This document shows, piece by piece, positions 58,499-64,000 of a DNA stretch of 64,000 nt (within the stretch, counting starts at the first letter, position 1; the number at the start of each line of letters is the position of its first letter). The translations under genes and the position numbers were made by a program. Under the pieces are notes generated by a model. The model saw nothing but the letters and a program-made list of their open reading frames with translations. It made no database searches and was not told the DNA's origin. Origin of the DNA: Paenibacillus endophyticus (GTDB lineage: Bacteria; Bacillota; Bacilli; Paenibacillales; Paenibacillaceae); assembly GCF_014192395.1 (NCBI RefSeq), contig NZ_JACHXW010000017.1:1-64000 (forward strand). The letters are read 5' to 3'.

Positions 58499-59692
58499 AT
58501 GAAGCGAAGGATAGGGAGGATTTCAATAGTTTCCGCGGTCGATCGATTACGGACAAGCAGTTGGCTGGCTTTATTTGCAATTGGCGCTATGTTGGGTGCT
58601 TCTGTTCTTTTAATAAGGCTCTCGCTGCTTGAACTGCAGGACGCGCGCGCAGCTCCGGGAATGCAAGCTGCTGCCGTACAACAGGGATCGAAGACGGAGC
58701 TGCCTGCTCCAGGTCCGCTGGAAGCGGATGGCAGTCGGTTCCCTTCTAATGAAGTGAAATCACAGAAACCGACTCTTTCTGCTGACAGCAATGCGCGAAC
58801 GGAAGATCCGAGCACACTTGACGGACTCGTTGTGCATGTCTATTTGGCTAAGGAAAAGCGAGTAGAAAATGTGCCGTTAGAAACGTATGTCAGAGGGGTC
58901 GTAGCAGCGGAAATGCCTATCGAGTTCGAGCTTGAGGCGTTGAAGGCGCAGGCCATTGCTGCACGGACCTATATCATGAGAAGAATGGTTCACGGGGATA
59001 ATAGCGGGGTTCCTGCGAAGGGCGCAGACGTGACGGATACGACCGATCATCAGGTTTATGTTTCGCTTGCGGAGCTGGCGCAGAAATGGCCTGAAGCAGA
59101 TCTTAAAAAGCACATGCAGAAGCTCAATTCTGTCATTGCTCAGACGCGAGGGAAAGTGATTACCTATAAAGGCGATCCCATTGATGCAGCTTTCTTCTCC
59201 ACGAGCAACGGGTATACCGAAAATTCGGAAGACTACTGGAACCAAGAAATTCCCTACCTGCGAAGCGTGGCAAGCCCGTGGGATGAAACGATATCTCCAA
59301 GATACAAGGAAACGGTCAATCTAACCTTAGATGATTTTTTTCGCAAGCTGGGAATATCCAAAAAAAGCTCTGCCAAATCGGACATTCGTATAGTAGAGAA
59401 GACGGCAGGCAAGCGGATTAGCAAAATCGTGATAGGGGGAACGACCTTCACGGGGCGGGAAGTAAGAGAGAAGCTAGGCCTTGCATCCTCTCAATTCACA
59501 TGGCGTATGGAAGACGGGTCTATTGCAATTACGACTTACGGCTACGGGCACGGCGTTGGAATGAGCCAATGGGGAGCCAATGGTATGGCCAAAGCAGGCG
59601 CGAGTGATGATGAAATTGTGGCACATTACTATTCTAGCGTTCAAGTAGAGCAAGTAACCAAATTCTCGGAAATACTCGCTGGACGCTTCTAA
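58499..59692 (+). CDS. spoIID: Stage II sporulation protein D
   Basis: Lytic transglycosylase of the engulfment complex in the mother cell (397 aa). One N-terminal membrane helix (SWLALFAIGAMLGASVLLI). The catalytic region is VPLETYVRGVVAAEMPIEFELEALKAQAIAARTY near 140, with the catalytic glutamate in AAEMP. GYGHGVGMSQWGANGMA is near 355. The ATG at 58499 is preceded by GGAAGGAGAG; the longer frame from 58433 is not supported. CATAGAAT at 58408-58415 resembles a sigma-E -10 box, without a good -35. Confidence 0.96.
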   Translation: MKRRIGRISIVSAVDRLRTSSWLALFAIGAMLGASVLLIRLSLLELQDARAAPGMQAAAVQQGSKTELPAPGPLEADGSRFPSNEVKSQKPTLSADSNARTEDPSTLDGLVVHVYLAKEKRVENVPLETYVRGVVAAEMPIEFELEALKAQAIAARTYIMRRMVHGDNSGVPAKGADVTDTTDHQVYVSLAELAQKWPEADLKKHMQKLNSVIAQTRGKVITYKGDPIDAAFFSTSNGYTENSEDYWNQEIPYLRSVASPWDETISPRYKETVNLTLDDFFRKLGISKKSSAKSDIRIVEKTAGKRISKIVIGGTTFTGREVREKLGLASSQFTWRMEDGSIAITTYGYGHGVGMSQWGANGMAKAGASDDEIVAHYYSSVQVEQVTKFSEILAGRF

Positions 59693-59726
59693 TTTGAACT
59701 CTTTCAATATTTCATGATTGCCTCAC

Positions 59727-59755
59727 GTATAAACCTAGCAGATCTGGCAACAATG
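59727..59755 (+). promoter_or_regulatory. Candidate sigma-F promoter of spoIIQ
   Basis: GTATA at 59727-59731 and GGCAACAATG at 59746-59755 are separated by 14 bases. They match the sigma-F consensus (GYWTA, GGNRANAHT). spoIIQ is a well-known sigma-F gene. Confidence 0.65.
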
Positions 59756-59774
59756 GCTAGTGAGGTGATAGAAA

Positions 59775-60518
59775 ATGAATGATCAAAATCAAAGCAAACC
59801 GAAGCAAAGACCAGAAGAAACTCCCAAAACGAATCTGGGAGGAGCGTCTGCCGCCAAATCTAGCAGTGGATGGAAGAACCTTTTTGCAAAGCGATGGGTT
59901 TCTCCAGCAATCTTCATGGCCGCGGCAGCAATTATTGTAACCTTAATGTGGATCTATCAGGGAACGGATCAAACGACTCCTACAACAGGTAAAGCCGATT
60001 CTACTGAAGTTTCGCAAGAGGGTACGACTGAAACGCAAGGCAAAGGTGACGAGGCTGTTGAGGTTATCGCAGGCAACGAGGCTATCAAGTGGCCGGTAGC
60101 AAGCATAGAAGCGCTGCAGGTAGAGCTGCCGTTCTATGATGAGAAAGCATCTGATGAAGAACGCGAGGCAGCTCTCGTACAGATCGGAGATACATTCACT
60201 CCGCATATGGGCGTTGACTTCGTTGATCCAAGCGGCAAAACCTTCGACGTGCTTGCGGCACTCTCCGGCAAGGTTACTTATGTGAAAACAGAACCGACCA
60301 ATGGGAATGTCATTGAAATTACGCACGAAGGCGGTCTGGTTACTGTGTACCAAAGCGTAACCGAGATTGCTGTTGAAGAAGGCGACGATGTCACGCAAGG
60401 CACAGTCATTGCCAAAGCAGGTCGTAACGACCTTGAGCGCGACCTTGGTATCCACCTGCATTACGAAACACGCAACAATGGCAAGCCGATTAACCCGAGC
60501 TCCTTGATTGCAGAATAG
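59775..60518 (+). CDS. spoIIQ: SpoIIQ-type M23 peptidase-domain protein
   Basis: Forespore half of the SpoIIQ-SpoIIIAH channel between forespore and mother cell (247 aa). A single N-terminal helix (SPAIFMAAAAIIVTLMWIY) and an outer LytM (M23) domain. Zinc ligands look intact: His and Asp in PHMGVDFVDPSG near residue 152, and HLHYE near 232. B. subtilis SpoIIQ is reported to lack the first histidine. GAGGTGATAG lies before the ATG. A sigma-F-like promoter is upstream and a terminator downstream. Confidence 0.93.
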   Translation: MNDQNQSKPKQRPEETPKTNLGGASAAKSSSGWKNLFAKRWVSPAIFMAAAAIIVTLMWIYQGTDQTTPTTGKADSTEVSQEGTTETQGKGDEAVEVIAGNEAIKWPVASIEALQVELPFYDEKASDEEREAALVQIGDTFTPHMGVDFVDPSGKTFDVLAALSGKVTYVKTEPTNGNVIEITHEGGLVTVYQSVTEIAVEEGDDVTQGTVIAKAGRNDLERDLGIHLHYETRNNGKPINPSSLIAE

Positions 60519-60548
60519 AATTTTTTGAAAAATAGGACTTTAGACGTA

Positions 60549-60577
60549 CAGGCAGGGAGCAAATCCCTGCCTGTTTT
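60549..60577 (+). terminator. Terminator after spoIIQ
   Basis: CAGGCAGGGA (60549-60558) pairs perfectly with TCCCTGCCTG (60564-60573), followed by TTTT. Confidence 0.93.
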
Positions 60578-60629
60578 ACGTTTTTATGAAAATTTTTTCA
60601 CATTCCGGCCTGTCAGGCTTGACCACAAC

Positions 60630-60657
60630 GAATATATACCCGGCCCACTCATATAAT
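60630..60657 (+). promoter_or_regulatory. Candidate sigma-E promoter of spoIIID
   Basis: GAATATAT at 60630-60637 and CATATAAT at 60650-60657 are separated by 12 bases. The -10 box is close to the sigma-E consensus CATACAAT. The gene is known to be under sigma-E in B. subtilis. Confidence 0.6.
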
Positions 60658-60690
60658 GTACCAAACTATCTCGAGTAGGGAGGCGGGAAC

Positions 60691-60978
60691 GTGCACGATT
60701 ACATTAAGGAGCGAACCATTAAAATAGGCCGCTGCATCGTAGAAACGAAGCACACGGTGCGAACGATCGCAAAAGAGTTCGGTGTGTCCAAAAGCACGGT
60801 ACACAAGGACTTGACTGAGCGGCTTCCTGAAATAAACCCCGATTTGGCCGATCAGGTTAAGCACATTCTCGAGTACCACAAATCGATTCGGCATTTGAGG
60901 GGAGGAGAAGCGACTAAGATCAAATACAAGAAAACGAGCACGAAGAAGCGGGAAGTGCTCGCTGCTGGGAAGTTATGA
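60691..60978 (+). CDS. spoIIID: Sporulation transcriptional regulator SpoIIID
   Basis: Small DNA-binding regulator (95 aa) that tunes the sigma-E regulon and helps switch on sigK in the mother cell. The helix-turn-helix is VRTIAKEFGVSKSTVHKDLTERLPEIN at residues 23-49, followed by the basic C-terminal helix of the family. The GTG at 60691 has GGGAGGCG 5 to 8 bases upstream. Same order with mbl as in B. subtilis. Confidence 0.97.
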   Translation: MHDYIKERTIKIGRCIVETKHTVRTIAKEFGVSKSTVHKDLTERLPEINPDLADQVKHILEYHKSIRHLRGGEATKIKYKKTSTKKREVLAAGKL

Positions 60979-61101
60979 AGTTTTTTCTCGAATTATAGAG
61001 GAAATTTGTCTTTTTTGGCGAATAATAAACGTTAGCGGTTTCTGTGTCAAGGGAACCAAACGTACGTTTGTAATTATTATTCGTTGGGGGACTTAAGCCT
61101 T

Positions 61102-62100
61102 ATGTTGAGCAAGGATATTGGGATTGATCTTGGAACGGCCAATGTGTCTATTCATGTGAAAGGTAGAGGCGTTGTGCTGGATGAACCTTCAGTTGTTGCG
61201 ATTGAAAGCGATACGAAGCGCGTCCTTGCTGTAGGTGAAGAAGCGCATCGCATGGTGGGCCGCACGCCTGGCAATATCATAGCGATTCGACCGCTGCGTG
61301 ATGGCGTTATTGCCGATTTTGAGATAACGGAAATTATGTTGAAGGCATTTATTGATCGTGTTGAGGGACGGAAGTGGTTTAGCCGTCCCCGTATTCTTAT
61401 TTGCGCGCCAACCAACATTACGTCAGTTGAGCAAAAAGCGATTCGTGAAGCTGCAGAGCGCAGCGGCGCGAAGGAAGTGTTTCTTGAGGATGAGCCTAAA
61501 GCTGCCGCTATCGGAGCTGGCATGGATATTTTCCAGCCTAGCGGCAATATGGTTGTTGACATTGGCGGGGGAACAACGGACGTTGCCGTGTTGTCGATGG
61601 GCGATGTTGTTACTTCCTCCTCCATTAAAGTCGCAGGGGACAAGTTCGACGATGCGATCATGAAGTTTATCAAAAATAAGTACAAGCTGCTTATTGGCGA
61701 GAGAACAAGCGAGGATATTAAAATCAAGATCGGCACAGTCCTTGAGGGCGGTCGTCAGGAAGAGATTGATATTCGCGGCCGTGACATGGTGTCGGGTCTT
61801 CCTCTTACGCTTACAATCCGCTCGGGAGAAGTGCGTGAAGCACTATGGGACTCCGTTATGACGATCGTATCCGCAGCCAAAGCCGTGCTTGAACGCACGC
61901 CGCCGGAGCTGTCGGCTGATATTATTGACCGCGGGGTTATTCTGACCGGCGGCGGGGCTTTGCTAGGCGGCCTCGATGCGCTTCTTGCAGAGGAGTTAAA
62001 GGTGCCGGTGCTTATTGCCGAGGATCCTATGCACTGTGTGGTAAAAGGTACAGGCATTTTACTCGATAACTTGGACAAGCTCGGGAAGAAGCAAAGGTAG
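61102..62100 (+). CDS. mbl: Rod shape-determining protein Mbl (MreB family)
   Basis: Actin-like ATPase (332 aa) that guides wall synthesis along the cylinder. Phosphate-binding motifs DIGIDLGTANVSIHVKGRG at the start and MVVDIGGGTTDVAVLS near 155 are clear; adenosine motif ILTGGGALLGGLD near 288. The ATG at 61102 follows GGGGGAC; TTG 61084 lies in that site. Its place between spoIIID and flhO identifies it as Mbl rather than MreB or MreBH. Confidence 0.95.
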   Translation: MLSKDIGIDLGTANVSIHVKGRGVVLDEPSVVAIESDTKRVLAVGEEAHRMVGRTPGNIIAIRPLRDGVIADFEITEIMLKAFIDRVEGRKWFSRPRILICAPTNITSVEQKAIREAAERSGAKEVFLEDEPKAAAIGAGMDIFQPSGNMVVDIGGGTTDVAVLSMGDVVTSSSIKVAGDKFDDAIMKFIKNKYKLLIGERTSEDIKIKIGTVLEGGRQEEIDIRGRDMVSGLPLTLTIRSGEVREALWDSVMTIVSAAKAVLERTPPELSADIIDRGVILTGGGALLGGLDALLAEELKVPVLIAEDPMHCVVKGTGILLDNLDKLGKKQR

Positions 62101-62266
62101 AAGCGACCGAAAACAATAGCATTTGCGCGGGTAGGGAGCCTTAGGGGGGCGCAGCCGAGGCGTAAATGAGTCATAGGTCGCATGGACAAGCTATTCAGGC
62201 AGCCTTGCTTCCAGCCGATAACATATATAGTAAGTTCGTTTGGAAGCATTTGGGGAGGTAACAGCG

Positions 62267-63130
62267 ATGTTAAGAGGCTTGTATACAGCTGCATCGGGTA
62301 TGATTTCACAGCAGCGCAGACATGATACGGTAACGAATAATATTTCTAATATAAACACGCCCGGTTATAAACAGACGAATGCGGTGACTCGTTCGTTTCC
62401 GGAAATGATGCTGTCATTAACGGGAGCGGGACAAGAGAATTACAAGCAAATCGGAAAATTGACAAACGGCGTTTTTGCTGAGGAAAGCTTGTCCATCCAT
62501 TTGCAAGGCGATCTGACGCAGACGAATAACTCGTCCGACTTTGCGCTTCTCTCCAACATTGAGCTGAATGGTCTGTCATTCGACGCCTCCGGCAAATATG
62601 TGGATGCGAATGGCGAGGTCACGTATCAGCCGCAAGCCTTCTTTACTTTGCAGGATCAAAACGGCGAAGTGCGTTACACGCGCGGCGGTAAATTTACGCT
62701 CACAGAAGAAGGCTTTCTCATGGGCAGCGACGGCTCCAGCGTGCTCGGTACGGATGGACAGCCCATCCAGATGCCTGCGGGCGTAGGGCTGGATCGGTTG
62801 ATGCTGACGAGCGATCAGCGCTTCGTGGATGCAGACGGGCAGGACATCGGCGTGCAGCTGCTGATTAGCCGCGTGGACAATCCGAATCAGCTGATCCGCG
62901 AAGGGAACGGCAGCTTCCGCTTCGGGGATGAGGAAGGCGAAGCGGTCGCAATCGTTCCTGGGGAGCGTATCGAAGTAAGGCAGGGCTACATCGAGCGCTC
63001 GAACGTAGATGCTGCTCAAGCGGCGGTTGACTTAATGTCTGCGCTTCGCGCGTATGAAGCGAATCAGAAGGTCATACAATTCTATGATCAAAGCTTAAGC
63101 AAGGCTGTAAACGATGTAGGTCGCGTATAA
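62267..63130 (+). CDS. flhO: Flagellar hook-basal body protein FlhO
   Basis: Distal rod component of the flagellum (287 aa), FlgG/FlgF-related. N-terminal GLYTAASGMISQQRRHDTVTNNISNINTPGYKQ is the rod/hook signature, and the C-terminal RSNVDAAQAAVDLMSALRAYEANQKVIQFYDQ helix mirrors it. The ATG at 62267 has GGGGAGG about 9 bases upstream; the longer frame from 62240 is not supported. It stands next to flhP as in B. subtilis. Confidence 0.94.
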   Translation: MLRGLYTAASGMISQQRRHDTVTNNISNINTPGYKQTNAVTRSFPEMMLSLTGAGQENYKQIGKLTNGVFAEESLSIHLQGDLTQTNNSSDFALLSNIELNGLSFDASGKYVDANGEVTYQPQAFFTLQDQNGEVRYTRGGKFTLTEEGFLMGSDGSSVLGTDGQPIQMPAGVGLDRLMLTSDQRFVDADGQDIGVQLLISRVDNPNQLIREGNGSFRFGDEEGEAVAIVPGERIEVRQGYIERSNVDAAQAAVDLMSALRAYEANQKVIQFYDQSLSKAVNDVGRV

Positions 63131-63159
63131 CAACAGGTTAAGCAGCGGAGGTGTAATAC

Positions 63160-64000
63160 ATGAACAGTTCAATGATTAACGCGATGGTGTCGATGAACGG
63201 ACTCCAGCAAAAGCTTGATCTTCTAGCCGACAATTTAGCAAACGTGTATACGGTGGGGTACAAACGCAAGGAAGCTACTTTTGAGGACTTGCTGACAAAC
63301 CTTAGGAACCAGCCGGATGCTTTCAGTCAGCCAGGGCGGAAAACGCCGATGGATTTCACGCAAGGCTGGGGCTCTCGCATGACGATGGTGCAGCCCAATT
63401 TATCGCAAGGTCCCATGCAATTAACGGACAAAGAAGCAGACATGGCCATCGAAGGCAACGCCTTGTTTGAGGTGGAAGTGGACGATGCGGGCAACCGCGC
63501 CTATACGCGCAATGGGGCGTTTCAGTTGACGATAGGGGCAAACGATGATACGATTTTGGCAACGGAAGACGGGTATCCGGTTGTGGCTAACGTACGTGAT
63601 CCTCTAACGGGCAACGTAGTAGAAGGCAACATTGCAGTGCCGCAGGGCTACAAGCTTCTTGTTAACCCGGACGGAACCGTACTTGGCGTGTCTTCACATC
63701 GAACGATTGAACTCGGCAGCATCAAGCTGCTTCAAGCATCCCGTCCTGCGGCATTGACTGCAGTCTCCGATAACTTGTTTGTTGTCGCCGGCGGCATCGA
63801 CGCTGGAGATGTTGTTCAGCAGATTGTGCCGGATTCGGAGAATAACATCGTATTGCGCCAAGGCTATCTGGAACAATCGAATGTTCAGCTGACGGATGAG
63901 ATGACCGAGCTTATTAATGTGCAGCGCGCTTATCAATTGGCAGCCAGAGCGTTATCGTCAAGCGATACGATGATGAGCCTTACGAACGGGCTTCGCGCAT
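63160..64000 (+). CDS. flhP: Flagellar hook-basal body protein FlhP, cut off by the window end
   Basis: FlgG-like rod protein; 280 complete codons are visible and the frame is open to base 64000. The start MNSSMINAMVSMNGLQQKLD follows GGAGGTG 7 to 8 bases upstream. The anchor motif is NLANVYTVGYKRKEATFEDLL (usually NxxTxGYK) at about 25-45. The C-terminal SNVQLTDEMTELINVQRAYQLAARALSSSDTMMSLTNGLR helix is nearly complete, so only a few residues are missing. Confidence 0.93.
   Translation, partial: MNSSMINAMVSMNGLQQKLDLLADNLANVYTVGYKRKEATFEDLLTNLRNQPDAFSQPGRKTPMDFTQGWGSRMTMVQPNLSQGPMQLTDKEADMAIEGNALFEVEVDDAGNRAYTRNGAFQLTIGANDDTILATEDGYPVVANVRDPLTGNVVEGNIAVPQGYKLLVNPDGTVLGVSSHRTIELGSIKLLQASRPAALTAVSDNLFVVAGGIDAGDVVQQIVPDSENNIVLRQGYLEQSNVQLTDEMTELINVQRAYQLAARALSSSDTMMSLTNGLRA

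Overview
The window looks like a chromosomal segment of an endospore-forming, flagellated member of the Bacillota, most like Paenibacillus. Evidence: spore genes (spoIIR, spoIID, spoIIQ, spoIIID, a gerA-type receptor operon), two exported proteins with three C-terminal SLH domains, an 11-gene nuo cluster without nuoEFG, strong GGAGG-type ribosome binding sites with frequent TTG and GTG starts, and a gene order matching the Bacillus subtilis prfA-prmC-spoIIR-ywlC-ywlD-ywlE-rpiB-ywlG-glyA-upp-atp ... ywzB-murAA-spoIID-spoIIQ-spoIIID-mbl-flhO-flhP axis. Almost every gene is on the + strand. The species assignment is inference; no rRNA or marker database could be consulted. No tRNA, rRNA, insertion sequence, prophage or CRISPR array was seen.

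Layout. 0.3-3.1 kb: an SLH surface protein, convergent with a tiny minus-strand gene; two tandem copies of a 92-bp two-hairpin repeat lie between them. 3.2-6.7 kb: ychF, prfA, prmC. 6.8-8.2 kb (minus): an ECF41-type sigma factor and its likely target, a carboxymuconolactone decarboxylase-like gene, with a matching promoter between them. 8.5-14.4 kb: spoIIR, ywlC, mntP, ywlE, then a ZTP riboswitch with terminator ahead of rpiB-ywlG-glyA. 14.4-20.8 kb: an opp peptide ABC transporter operon preceded by seven imperfect 16-bp direct repeats. 20.8-24.3 kb: a cluster of DnaA-box-like 9-mers, a membrane protein with a Gly/Cys-rich tail, upp and mnaA. 24.4-31.7 kb: the complete ATP synthase operon. 31.9-38.8 kb: an unusual chemoreceptor and a germinant receptor operon. 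38.8-48.9 kb: nuoABCDHIJKLMN. 49.4-52.6 kb: a large subtilisin-like SLH protease. 52.7-58.4 kb: a DUF1146 protein, murA and a MacAB-like efflux system. 58.5-64 kb: spoIID, spoIIQ, spoIIID, mbl, flhO and the start of flhP.

How the parts fit. The window is mostly core machinery: translation termination (prfA, prmC), one-carbon and purine-linked metabolism (riboswitch-controlled glyA), proton-motive energy (nuo feeding atp), envelope synthesis (mnaA, murA, mbl), and a run of sporulation genes with promoters resembling sigma-F (spoIIQ) and sigma-E (spoIIID) sites.

The least explained signals are non-coding: the dispersed two-hairpin repeat, with base changes that preserve pairing; the 16-bp phased array upstream of opp; the DnaA-box cluster; and a hairpin that buries the mntP ribosome binding site. 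Protein-level oddities include a 45-residue insertion in YwlE, low-complexity extensions on NuoC and MurA, 48-bp tandem duplications in two unrelated exported proteins, and a chemoreceptor whose sensor domain precedes all its membrane helices.
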